Both the position numbers and the translations under genes were made by a program. The notes under the pieces were generated by a model. The model saw only the letters and a program-made list of their open reading frames with translations, did not search any database and was not told where the DNA came from. From assembly GCA_002688175.1 (NCBI GenBank), contig NZCC01000043.1, positions 1-64,000 of the forward strand: a DNA stretch of 64,000 bases, written 5' to 3'. Within the stretch, counting starts at the first letter, position 1. Each line of letters starts with the position of its first letter. This document shows positions 1 to 8,055 of this stretch, one piece after another. Origin of the DNA: Chromatiales bacterium. GTDB taxonomy: Bacteria > Pseudomonadota > Gammaproteobacteria > Steroidobacterales > GCA-2729495.

Positions 1-417
1 ATGGCCTGCAGTTCTTTCTTCTTCATAATCTGCCTATCCTTACCCGTAACCGGGCTCAATGATAGGCAGTTACACAGATTTTTTTACAGTCTCGGTACTG
101 GAGGATTATTTATTGTTTCTGGTGGGTTATCTTTCAGAAAAGCTGCAACAACATTTAACCCTATGACTCCAAATGCATCGTCCTCTCTGGTGATAGCGGG
201 CATCTATAGAAGTACTCGAAATCCTATGTACGTTGGTTTCTTGTTTATATTGATTGGTTGGGGATTGTTTTTATCTAATTTCTTTTCTTTGGCCTTATGT
301 GCTGTTTTTGCTCTGTGTATGAATAGCTGGCAGATCAAACCGGAAGAAAGAGCTCTGGAGTCCATTTTTGGTGCTGAATACTTAGCTTATAAAAACAATG
401 TGCGTAGATGGCTGTAA
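1..417 (+). CDS. Isoprenylcysteine carboxyl methyltransferase (ICMT/PEMT)-like membrane protein, probably 5'-truncated
   Basis: The 138-residue reading frame is hydrophobic, with membrane segments near residues 2-20, 30-45 and 75-105. It carries the family hallmark RNPMYVGF around residues 73-80, and the C-terminal part with paired acidic residues (EERALESIFGAEYLAYK) is typical of small bacterial ICMT/PEMT methyltransferases. These are integral membrane enzymes using S-adenosylmethionine; the bacterial substrate is usually unknown. The frame opens at base 1, so the true start may lie upstream and the first Met may be internal; family members are often 150-200 residues. It stands alone, followed by about 240 bases without a convincing gene. 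Confidence 0.7.
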   Translation: MACSSFFFIICLSLPVTGLNDRQLHRFFYSLGTGGLFIVSGGLSFRKAATTFNPMTPNASSSLVIAGIYRSTRNPMYVGFLFILIGWGLFLSNFFSLALCAVFALCMNSWQIKPEERALESIFGAEYLAYKNNVRRWL

Positions 418-659
418 ATGAGTTTAAATGGTAGTGGAAAGAACACAGAAGTACCTCGCATTGATTTCAATGGGATGGTTCATGATAAGCTGGTCCAAGC
501 GGGGTCAGCAGGATCGGAGCCCTGTTAATAGCTTGAATAAGGTGCAGGAGAGTAATTGACTCTCATGGCTTGTCGGCCTCCTGGAAATGAGGTGCCATGC
601 AATAATCAATTGAAAACAGCTGTCGCCAAGCTGTTACTGATATTAGGTGACATTAGATT
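418..659. other. Intergenic stretch without a supported gene
   Basis: About 240 bases between the methyltransferase and the next gene. A 36-codon ORF begins directly after the upstream stop codon, but it has no recognisable features. A small hairpin (GAGAGT-aattg-ACTCTC, near 555) is not followed by a T run, so it is not a convincing terminator. Nothing else could be supported. Confidence 0.4.
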
Positions 660-1043
660 ATGATGCTCGTTTATATAGTGCTGGGATTTTTAATACCTGT
701 TGTTATGGTGTTCGCCTATTCCAAGTGGCTGAGCCATAAGCGTAAGGTAGTCTATAAAAAAATGGACCATACAATCTATTCACAATTAGTTGATAAATGT
801 GTGGCCCTGAAGTCTTCTGCGAAGTCAGGTAAAGATAATAATATCAGCGCGGAGATTGATTCTGTTTTAGAAGTAGTCCGCACGATTAACGATCAGGATA
901 TCAAAGCACAATCCTTGTCCCAGGTTATGAGTGTCTATGTATCAATTGGATGTGATAGTGAAGCGCAGGCATTACTGTCTGAGGTTGAAGGAGAAACCAA
1001 CCGGGCCAACATTCTTAAGGAAGTTTTTGGCGAGGAAACCTGA
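660..1043 (+). CDS. Hypothetical protein with one N-terminal membrane anchor
   Basis: A 127-residue protein not recognised as any family. Residues 1-20 form a single hydrophobic helix (MMLVYIVLGFLIPVVMVFAY) followed by a basic stretch (KWLSHKRKVVYKK), which predicts an N-out, cytoplasmic C-terminal domain. The rest is hydrophilic and mostly helical; residues 65-115 (EVVRTINDQDIKAQSLSQV and onward) read like a pair of TPR-type amphipathic helices, but this is inference. Upstream spacing is long and it is about 85 bases from yaiI, so it is probably its own unit. Confidence 0.55.
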   Translation: MMLVYIVLGFLIPVVMVFAYSKWLSHKRKVVYKKMDHTIYSQLVDKCVALKSSAKSGKDNNISAEIDSVLEVVRTINDQDIKAQSLSQVMSVYVSIGCDSEAQALLSEVEGETNRANILKEVFGEET

Positions 1044-1127
1044 TTAAATCTGATTGGACTATCAAACTCATTGAAGTAATTTTTCACTTGCCTGTTAAGG
1101 GCTGTATACAGCTGAAGTAATCAAGAA

Positions 1128-1583
1128 ATGCAAATTTGGGTAGATGCCGATGCCTGCCCTGTGGCGATCAAGGAAATTTTGTTCAGAGCAGCAGAGCGCA
1201 CCAGGATCAAGGTGACACTTGTAGCTAATCAGCCAGTGCATACGCCACCATCCCGCTTCATCAAGTCAATTCAGGTAATGCCCGGATTTGATGTCGCTGA
1301 TAATGAAATAGTCAGGCGACTCGTGGCCAATGACCTGGTTGTCACCAGTGATATTCCTTTGGCAGCAGAAGTAATTGAAAAAGGCGGGCTCGCCCTCACG
1401 CCAAGGGGCGAGCTATATACAGCCGAGAATATCAGGGCAAGGCTTAATATGAGGGATTTCATGGATACACTGCGGGCCAGCGGCATAGACACAGGTGGGC
1501 CGCCGGTGCTGAGTTTGAGCGATCGCCAGGCATTTGCCAATCACCTGGATACAATTCTGGCCCAGAATGGAAGGAACACTTAA
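1128..1583 (+). CDS. yaiI: YaiI/YqxD family protein (UPF0178, DUF188)
   Basis: The 151-residue length matches the family. The N-terminus [11 protein letters not shown] carries the conserved DADACP motif, and VTSDIPLA around residues 72-80 is the second conserved acidic motif. The fold is related to PIN/NYN nucleases and the two acidic clusters could bind metal, but no cellular role is established that I know of. The stop codon lies just before the start of the GNAT gene, so the two are probably cotranscribed. Confidence 0.9.
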   Translation: MQIWVDADACPVAIKEILFRAAERTRIKVTLVANQPVHTPPSRFIKSIQVMPGFDVADNEIVRRLVANDLVVTSDIPLAAEVIEKGGLALTPRGELYTAENIRARLNMRDFMDTLRASGIDTGGPPVLSLSDRQAFANHLDTILAQNGRNT

Positions 1584-1584
1584 G

Positions 1585-2076
1585 GTGACAAGTACAAACA
1601 AAATAGTAATAGCGGACTATCTTAATAGCCAACAAGGCAAGGATATTAGTTATTTGCTCAGTTGCTATGCATCTGACCCCATGGGAGGGGGGGCATCCCT
1701 GTCCTCACATGTAAAAGAACATCTGGTATCTGAGCTGGCGAAAATTCCCAATGCTTTTAGCCTGATTTGTTATAGCGATGATAAGCCGGTAGGTCTTACA
1801 AATTGCTTTGTTGGGTTTTCAACTTTTAAATGCAAGCCCCTTATCAATATTCACGATATAGCAGTTCTCAGGGATTATCGCGGTAAAGGAATTGGTAAAT
1901 TGATGCTGGCCAAGGTTGAGGAAATTGCCAGGGGAAAAGGATGTTGTAAAATAACACTTGAGGTTTTAGAAGGTAATGAGCCGGCAAAGCAGGCGTATCT
2001 GAAATTTGGATTTGCAGGATATGAACTGGATCCGGACCTTGGTAAAGCACTATATTGGCAAAAAATTATTGACTGA
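1585..2076 (+). CDS. GNAT family N-acetyltransferase
   Basis: A 163-residue acetyltransferase of unknown substrate. The acetyl-CoA binding motif A is clear in the second half (VLRDYRGKGIGKLML), followed by the usual Asn and aromatic motif (EGNEPAKQAYLKFGF). The ORF track opens at 1534 inside yaiI; I prefer the GTG at 1585, because AAGGAA at 1571-1576 is well spaced before it and it begins right after the yaiI stop. ATG at 1567 is an alternative that would overlap yaiI. Translational coupling with yaiI is likely. Confidence 0.8.
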   Translation: MTSTNKIVIADYLNSQQGKDISYLLSCYASDPMGGGASLSSHVKEHLVSELAKIPNAFSLICYSDDKPVGLTNCFVGFSTFKCKPLINIHDIAVLRDYRGKGIGKLMLAKVEEIARGKGCCKITLEVLEGNEPAKQAYLKFGFAGYELDPDLGKALYWQKIID

Positions 2077-2138
2077 CGCAAAGTCAGATGGAACGCTGCA
2101 TTTAAACCATAGTGAAAACTATTTGCCAGGGGCAATTA

Positions 2139-2531
2139 ATGAAATCGTTTTCAGGTTCATGTTTGTGCAAGCAAATAAAATTTCGTTGTGAGACGCCAAG
2201 TCTGTGGTGTGCGCATTGTCATTGTTCACTTTGTCGTCGGGCACATGGTGCCGCATTTGTAACCTGGGTCGGTGTTGATGAAGGTAATTTTACTTTACTC
2301 AGTGAGGATACCTTGCGCTGGTATAAATCTTCTCCTGACTCAGAGCGAGGATTTTGCGCTACTTGTGGTTCAACCCTGTTTTTTCGTTCTGCACGCTGGC
2401 CAGAGCAGATGCATATAGTTCGGGCAAATATTAATACCGAAATCGATCTGGAACCATCTGCGCATGTTTATTGGGATACACACGTAGACTGGGTTGATTT
2501 CGTAGATCCGCCGACACTCCAGATAAAATAA
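2139..2531 (+). CDS. GFA family protein (glutathione-dependent formaldehyde-activating-like, zinc-binding)
   Basis: The 130-residue protein shows the GFA/CENP-V pattern of zinc cysteines: GSCLCKQIKFRC, then CAHCHCSLCRRAHG, then CATCGS. It ends with the usual short C-terminal segment around HVDWVDF. Members of this family adopt a Mss4-like beta fold; most are not formaldehyde-activating and their substrates are unknown. The ORF track starts at GTG 2112, but ATG 2139, which begins MKSFSGSC and has CAGGGG upstream, fits family N-termini better. It ends about 80 bases before the convergent sulfotransferase gene. Confidence 0.85.
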   Translation: MKSFSGSCLCKQIKFRCETPSLWCAHCHCSLCRRAHGAAFVTWVGVDEGNFTLLSEDTLRWYKSSPDSERGFCATCGSTLFFRSARWPEQMHIVRANINTEIDLEPSAHVYWDTHVDWVDFVDPPTLQIK

Positions 2532-2614
2532 ATAGCTACAAAAGTCAGCCGTGGAGCGGTTTTATTGAATGTGATTATGCTGCTTTGCGCCGCATCCAGC
2601 CGAGCAAGCCCGGT

Positions 2615-3277
2615 TTAACTCTTTCTGAAAAATCTTCCTGGCCCATGTTTCCAGAATTGCTCAGCAATCTTTCTTCTGAGTTCTGTGATTCCGGCATTAG
2701 CATGGGGAAACGGAATATTGGGCACTGGCTTGTCCAAAAACTGGCATAAGGGTTCCCAGCCTTCAGAAATACGATAGACCAGCAGACGTTCGGCGGGAGT
2801 TTTCTCTTTTACATCCTCTATATGGCGCAGGTAGCACCCGATAGCTCGGTCTTTATCCGGCAGGCCATCGAAAACATACTCAACGAGGTGAACATTCATG
2901 GCAGAAAATTTCCGGAACATCGGTACAAAGCCAAAATATTGTGCTTTTGATACGAGGCTCAGAAGCTTCGAAAAGCTGTTCCACCATCGTTCCGGGTCAC
3001 GCACACTTAGTATGACAACGGCATCGGGAAACGCATCCATAAGTTCCCGGTAGAAGACACAAGCGGGAAAATCTACGGTTGCTTCGTAACCGGCGAATAA
3101 GCCTGTCCAGTCAATATCGGTATGCCCGGTCAAGGCCTGGTCCCAGACATCTACGTGGCCGCGGCCGTAAGCCTGCATGACTTCCTGCATGTGATAGCAG
3201 GGATAGCCCAGATGCTCGAGAGCCTCTTTGAGCGAGACAGTTCCCGTACGGCCATAACCGGCGCCGATGACTTTCAT
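2615..3277 (-). CDS. Sulfotransferase family protein
   Basis: The 220-residue protein begins MKVIGAGYGRTGTVSLKEAL. The GRTGTVSLKEAL segment is the 5'-phosphosulfate loop typical of the bacterial Sulfotransfer_4 group, and VILSVRDPERWWNSF around residues 90-105 is the 3'-phosphate-binding segment. It is expected to transfer sulfate from PAPS to a small molecule or lipid; the acceptor cannot be told from sequence. It is the last gene of a tight minus-strand cluster, 10 bases after dctM, so it is probably cotranscribed with trkA-trkH-dctQ-dctM. Confidence 0.8.
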   Translation of the reverse strand: MKVIGAGYGRTGTVSLKEALEHLGYPCYHMQEVMQAYGRGHVDVWDQALTGHTDIDWTGLFAGYEATVDFPACVFYRELMDAFPDAVVILSVRDPERWWNSFSKLLSLVSKAQYFGFVPMFRKFSAMNVHLVEYVFDGLPDKDRAIGCYLRHIEDVKEKTPAERLLVYRISEGWEPLCQFLDKPVPNIPFPHANAGITELRRKIAEQFWKHGPGRFFRKS

Positions 3278-3287
3278 GGTGCTTGCA

Positions 3288-4664
3288 TCATTGATAGACT
3301 TTGTCCGGAAGCCAGGTTACCAGCTCCGGCCAGATGGCCAGCAGGATCAATACAAATATTTGTAATGCAACAAATGGAATAACGCCACGATATATAGCTG
3401 AGGTAGCGACGTCATCCGGTGCGACGCCGCGTAAATAGAACAGTGCAAAGCCAAACGGCGGCGTCAGGAATGATGTCTGCAGGTTTATCGCAATCATTAT
3501 TCCGAGCCAGACCGGGTCAAGCCCCATGCCGAGCAGCACGGGGCCAACGATAGGTACTACAACAAATGTGATCTCGATAAAGTCGAGTACGAAACCAAGC
3601 AGGAACATGACCAGCATGACCGTTATGACGGCGCCAGCCACACCGCCGGGCATTGTGAGCAAAAAATCACGTACAACATCATCACCGCCATAGCCCCGAA
3701 ACACGAGCGAGAAAACTGAAGCACCGATCAGAATCATAAATACCATGCTACTGATACGTGCTGTGGTACGTCCGATGTCGGTTACCTTGCGGGTGGATAA
3801 TTCGCCGCGGATGGCAGCCAGAAACAGTGCCCCGACGGCGCCGACGGCTGCCGCCTCGGTCGGTGTAGCAAGACCGGCCAGGATAGAGCCCAGTACAGCC
3901 AGAATTAGCAGCATCGGTGGTAGCAGGACATAGAAGACACGAAGCAGCATTGGGCCGGCATCGTGGTCATGGACAGCGGCTTCATGGTTACCGGGCATTG
4001 TCGAAGGCCGCAGCATTCCAACGACAATCAGGTAGATGATATATAAACCAACCAGCAGCAGGCCCGGGATAATAGCCCCGATAAACAGATCTCCTACCGA
4101 TACGGTTTCTGGTGAAAAAATACCCTGTTTCAGTTGCGCCTGCTGATAAGCCGAGGACAATACATCGCCGAGTAATACCAGAATAATCGACGGTGGAATA
4201 ATCTGCCCGAGGGTACCGGATGCACAGATAATGCCGGTTGCTATGGCCGGGTCATAACCTCGCTTAAGCATGGTTGGCAGCGACAGCAGACCCATGGTCA
4301 CTACCGTTGCCCCAACGATACCGGTGCTTGCAGCCAGCAGCATGCCGACCAGGGTAACAGCGATGCCGAGCCCACCACGCAAACGTCCGAATAGCAAACC
4401 AAGAGTTTCCAGCAAATCCTCGGCGATACGTGCGCGCTCCAGTGTGACGCCCATCAAGACAAATAGCGGGACGGCGACCAGCATGCCATTGTTCATGATG
4501 CCGAAGATGCGGCTCGGCATCGTGTTCAGGAAAGTGGGGTCAAAAATATCTGCTGCGACACCAATCAGTGCGAATGAAAGCGCTGTACCGGCCAGAGTAA
4601 ATGCAACCGGAAAACCGAGCAGCAAGACTCCGACAACAGCTGCAAACATTAAGAGCGCGAGCAT
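3288..4664 (-). CDS. dctM: TRAP transporter large permease (DctM type)
   Basis: The 458-residue length and about twelve hydrophobic segments fit the DctM subunit, the ion-coupled membrane component of tripartite ATP-independent periplasmic transporters. Conserved features include GFPVAFTLAGTALSF near the N-terminus, TEAAAVGAVGALFLA in the middle, and FLTPPFGFALFYLRG near residue 400. One base separates it from the dctQ stop, so the permease subunits are translationally coupled. No substrate-binding protein (DctP) is present on either side, so the substrate cannot be assigned and the binding protein must be elsewhere if the system works. Confidence 0.92.
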   Translation of the reverse strand: MLALLMFAAVVGVLLLGFPVAFTLAGTALSFALIGVAADIFDPTFLNTMPSRIFGIMNNGMLVAVPLFVLMGVTLERARIAEDLLETLGLLFGRLRGGLGIAVTLVGMLLAASTGIVGATVVTMGLLSLPTMLKRGYDPAIATGIICASGTLGQIIPPSIILVLLGDVLSSAYQQAQLKQGIFSPETVSVGDLFIGAIIPGLLLVGLYIIYLIVVGMLRPSTMPGNHEAAVHDHDAGPMLLRVFYVLLPPMLLILAVLGSILAGLATPTEAAAVGAVGALFLAAIRGELSTRKVTDIGRTTARISSMVFMILIGASVFSLVFRGYGGDDVVRDFLLTMPGGVAGAVITVMLVMFLLGFVLDFIEITFVVVPIVGPVLLGMGLDPVWLGIMIAINLQTSFLTPPFGFALFYLRGVAPDDVATSAIYRGVIPFVALQIFVLILLAIWPELVTWLPDKVYQ

Positions 4665-4665
4665 T

Positions 4666-5169
4666 TCAGGTGTTGGCCCGGATTATTTGCATGGATTTAA
4701 CCAGCAGAACAGCACCCTGAAGTAGCAACATGAGTGCCATCAGTGGAATCAGGCTTTTAAGTATTGGTATAAACGGATAGATCAAACCGCCTGCTTCTCT
4801 TGACGATTCGCGAATTTGCCAGGAAATCAGTACATAGTCCCAGCTTGTAAAAATGATAAATACAGCTACCGGAATCAGTAAGAGCAATGCACCGGCTGCG
4901 TCGACAAACGCGCGACCGCGTGGAGTGAAGCGACGATAAAAGATATCGACACGCACGTGTTCCTCGCGTGCCAGCGTATAGGCTGCAGCGAGCATGAACA
5001 CAGCTGCGTGCATCCAGGTGACAGACTCTTGAAGCCAGATCCAGCCACTATCGAACAGATAACGCATGACGACAATGACAAACGTTACAAGCACCATGAC
5101 CAGGGTAAGCCATGCGACAGCACGTCCGACATGAACGTTGATACGCTCCAGAAGGTCCATGAATCGCAT
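4666..5169 (-). CDS. dctQ: TRAP transporter small permease (DctQ type)
   Basis: A small membrane protein with four hydrophobic segments, of the DctQ family that pairs with DctM. The motif DSGWIWLQESVTWMHAAVFMLAAAYTL spans the second and third helices and REEHVRVDIFYRRF is the well-conserved cytoplasmic loop. The ORF track starts inside trkH; I chose ATG 5169, eight bases after the trkH stop, giving 167 residues. ATG 5160 is an alternative. It lies between trkH and dctM with no room for a promoter. Confidence 0.88.
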   Translation of the reverse strand: MRFMDLLERINVHVGRAVAWLTLVMVLVTFVIVVMRYLFDSGWIWLQESVTWMHAAVFMLAAAYTLAREEHVRVDIFYRRFTPRGRAFVDAAGALLLLIPVAVFIIFTSWDYVLISWQIRESSREAGGLIYPFIPILKSLIPLMALMLLLQGAVLLVKSMQIIRANT

Positions 5170-5177
5170 GATGCGGT

Positions 5178-6635
5178 TTAATGTCGCCAGAATGTCGGTG
5201 AAACGAGAACCAGCAGTGTGAAAATTTCCAGCCGGCCAAGCAGCATCGCACAAATGCAGACCCACTTGGAGATATTATTGATGTCGCTGAAGCCGGTTGC
5301 TACATCACCCAGTCCGGGACCCAGGTTATTCAGGCTGGCGGCAATAGCAGAAAAAGCAGTGACCTGATCTATACCGGTTGCCAGCACCACGACCATCATT
5401 AAAACAAACAGCACGACGTAGACCGCAAAAAACCCCCAGACCGCGTCAATAACGGGTTGAGGAACCGGCATGGAGCCGAGCTTGACCGGTACTTCTGCAT
5501 TTGGATGCACGAGTCTATGCACTTCGCGAAGGCCCTGTTTGTACAGCAGCAGGCAGCGCATCACTTTCATGCCTCCTCCGGTAGAACCGGCACAACCACC
5601 GATAAAGCTTGCAAAAAGCAACAGAACCGGCAGTGTCCCGGGCCAGGCTGAAAAATTTGTTGTTGTGAAGCCGGTCGTTGTTGCGATTGAAACTACCTGA
5701 AATAAACCTTTCGTGATTGTTTCTCTGAGGGTTGAATACTCACCACTCATATAAAGCCCGGTCAGGACAACAAATAAAGTACCGATCATGATCCATGTAT
5801 AGGCCTTAAACTCCGGATCTTCCAGGTAATGTTGAATCGAGTAAGAACGCCAGGCAAAAAAGTGCAGGGAAAAATTTACACCAGACAGGGACATGAAAAC
5901 TATTGCAATCAACTCGACAAACGGATGGTTTTCACTGAAAAACCCAATGCTTGCGTCATGGGTAGAAAAACCGCCAATTGCAACTGTGCTGAAGCTGTGA
6001 CAGATTGCATCGAACAGGTTCATGCCAGCAACGAAGTAGGAAACCGCACAGGCAATTGTCAGTCCGAGGTAGATATACCACAAGGCTTTGGCGGTCTCGG
6101 TAATACGTGGTGTCAGCTTGGTATCTTTGACGGGTCCGGGTGTTTCGGCTCGATATAATTGCATGCCACCAACGCCGAGCATCGGCAGTACGGCAACAGC
6201 CAGGACAATGATGCCCATGCCGCCCAACCACTGTAATTGTTGGCGATAGTACAGGATTGATTCCGGCAAAATATCGAGGCCGGACAGAACGGTAGCACCG
6301 GTGGTCGTCAGGCCTGAGATAGCCTCGAAGACTGCATCTGTGATCGTCATGTTGGGTGTAGTCGAGAACATTAATGGCGCTGCACCAAAGGTACCGAGTA
6401 CAACCCAGAATGCAGCCACAATAATAAAACCGTCGCGCAAACGTAATTCACGTTGTTCCTTGCGAACCGGGAACCAGATCATTGCACCAGCAATCAGCGT
6501 AACAGCGAAACCCTGGATGAAAGCCGCGCTTGACCCGTCTTTATAAATCAGCGAAATCGCAATCGGCGGTAGCATGCTGCTGCTGAATAACATCAGCAAC
6601 AAGCCAAGAATTCTCTGAACGACGGGCAGGTGCAT
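5178..6635 (-). CDS. trkH: Trk potassium uptake system membrane subunit TrkH
   Basis: A 485-residue potassium translocating subunit, the usual TrkH length. The four pore-loop glycines are visible in TTTGATVLSGL, VAIGGFSTHD, TTTGFTTTNF and NNLGPGLGDV, the fourfold pseudo-repeat that makes the K+ filter. It starts 10 bases after the trkA stop, so channel and regulator are made together. Continuing the operon into TRAP permease genes is unusual and may point to osmotic adaptation, but that is inference. Confidence 0.96.
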   Translation of the reverse strand: MHLPVVQRILGLLLMLFSSSMLPPIAISLIYKDGSSAAFIQGFAVTLIAGAMIWFPVRKEQRELRLRDGFIIVAAFWVVLGTFGAAPLMFSTTPNMTITDAVFEAISGLTTTGATVLSGLDILPESILYYRQQLQWLGGMGIIVLAVAVLPMLGVGGMQLYRAETPGPVKDTKLTPRITETAKALWYIYLGLTIACAVSYFVAGMNLFDAICHSFSTVAIGGFSTHDASIGFFSENHPFVELIAIVFMSLSGVNFSLHFFAWRSYSIQHYLEDPEFKAYTWIMIGTLFVVLTGLYMSGEYSTLRETITKGLFQVVSIATTTGFTTTNFSAWPGTLPVLLLFASFIGGCAGSTGGGMKVMRCLLLYKQGLREVHRLVHPNAEVPVKLGSMPVPQPVIDAVWGFFAVYVVLFVLMMVVVLATGIDQVTAFSAIAASLNNLGPGLGDVATGFSDINNISKWVCICAMLLGRLEIFTLLVLVSPTFWRH

Positions 6636-6645
6636 GGTTGTGGTA

Positions 6646-8019
6646 TCAGAACTTGACGTTGACCTGGAACAGACGCTCGACTTCTTCCGTCTGCCTTCGG
6701 TCGGTGATGAACATGATGACGTGATCGTCTGATTTAACTACGGTGTCGTGGTGTGCCTGCATGACTTCATTACCACGGACAATGGCGTTGATAGAAGTGC
6801 CGGGGGGCAGTTTTATGTCTTCGATTGCCCGACCGACAACCTTCGATTCATTTTCTGTGCCATGTGCGATTGCTTCCATTGCTTCTGCACGCCCACGACG
6901 CAAAGAGTGCACTTTAACAACATCACCTCGGCGCACATGGGCCAGCAAGGAACCGATGGTAATTTGACGGGGCGAAATTGCAACATCAATGGCGCCGCTC
7001 TCTACAAGTTCAGCATAGGCCGGCCGGTTAATCAGTGACATGACCTTTTTACAACCAAGTTGCTTGGCAACCATCGCCGACAGAATGTTAGCCTCTTCCG
7101 CATTCGTCAGGGCTACAAAAATATCGGCATTGTCGACATTTTCTTCAATAAGCAACTCTTCATCAGCGGCATCTCCATGCAAGACAATCGTTTTGTCGAG
7201 TAGCTCAGAGATGTATTTGGCCCGCCCCTTGTTATGGTCGATAACTTTGACCTGATTGGTCTGTTCGAGTAATGCAGCGAGCCGAAAACCAATGTTGCCA
7301 CCACCGGCAATCACGACCCGGCGGACCGGATCTTCCAGCTTGCGCATTTCACTCATGACGACACGAATATCTTTATATGCCGCGATAAAAAACACCTCAT
7401 CATTTTCCTGAATCAGTGTGTTGCCATCCGGTTCTATACTCCTGCCGTTTCGGTAGATCGCTGCGATTCGGGTTTCAATGCCGGGAATATGTTCGTGAAG
7501 TGCTTTGATTTGTTGGCCAACGAGCAAGCCACCGCGATGTGCACGGGCTCCGACAAGGCGTACGGCACCATCGGCAAATTCAAGTACCTGGAATGCACCC
7601 GGGTAATGTATCAGTTGCTCGATATGCTGCGTGACGAGTTCTTCCGGACTGATACGAAAATCTACCGGGATGGCCGCCTGTTGCCAAAGTTCTTCGGCAC
7701 CAATGTATTCAGCAGCCCTGATGCGGGCAATTTTCGTCGGTGTTTGAAAAATCGTGTAGGCAATCTGACATGCGATCATATTGATTTCATCGCTGTTGGT
7801 CAGTGCAATGATCATGTCCGCATCACGCGCACCGGCACGTTCGAGTACGTCCGGGAAGGAAGCATGGCCAATCACGGTGCGTACGTCGAGTCGGTCCTGC
7901 AGGTCCCTGAGGACCGCTGCATTCGAGTCGACAATCGTGACTTCGTTGGCTTCCTCTTTGGCTAAATGCTGTGCAGCCGTGGTGCCGACTTGCCCGGCGC
8001 CGAGGATCAGGATGTTCAT
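6646..8019 (-). CDS. trkA: Trk system potassium uptake regulator TrkA
   Basis: The 457-residue protein has the duplicated RCK layout: an N-terminal Rossmann half (ILGAGQVGTTAAQHLAKE), a TrkA-C domain, a second Rossmann half (VIAGGGNIGFRLAALLE) and a second TrkA-C domain. It binds NAD(H)/ATP on the cytoplasmic face and gates TrkH. It is the first gene of the five-gene minus-strand cluster; only 36 bases separate it from the uvrD stop, so either read-through from uvrD or a promoter inside the end of uvrD would drive it. Confidence 0.96.
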   Translation of the reverse strand: MNILILGAGQVGTTAAQHLAKEEANEVTIVDSNAAVLRDLQDRLDVRTVIGHASFPDVLERAGARDADMIIALTNSDEINMIACQIAYTIFQTPTKIARIRAAEYIGAEELWQQAAIPVDFRISPEELVTQHIEQLIHYPGAFQVLEFADGAVRLVGARAHRGGLLVGQQIKALHEHIPGIETRIAAIYRNGRSIEPDGNTLIQENDEVFFIAAYKDIRVVMSEMRKLEDPVRRVVIAGGGNIGFRLAALLEQTNQVKVIDHNKGRAKYISELLDKTIVLHGDAADEELLIEENVDNADIFVALTNAEEANILSAMVAKQLGCKKVMSLINRPAYAELVESGAIDVAISPRQITIGSLLAHVRRGDVVKVHSLRRGRAEAMEAIAHGTENESKVVGRAIEDIKLPPGTSINAIVRGNEVMQAHHDTVVKSDDHVIMFITDRRQTEEVERLFQVNVKF

Positions 8020-8055
8020 CTGTTTAAGTGTATACGTGGCCTAGGCATGCGTAGT

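Noticed and set aside
418-528. 36-codon ORF immediately after the ICMT-like gene
   Set aside because: Short and without hydrophobic, charge or motif pattern; adjacency alone is not enough.
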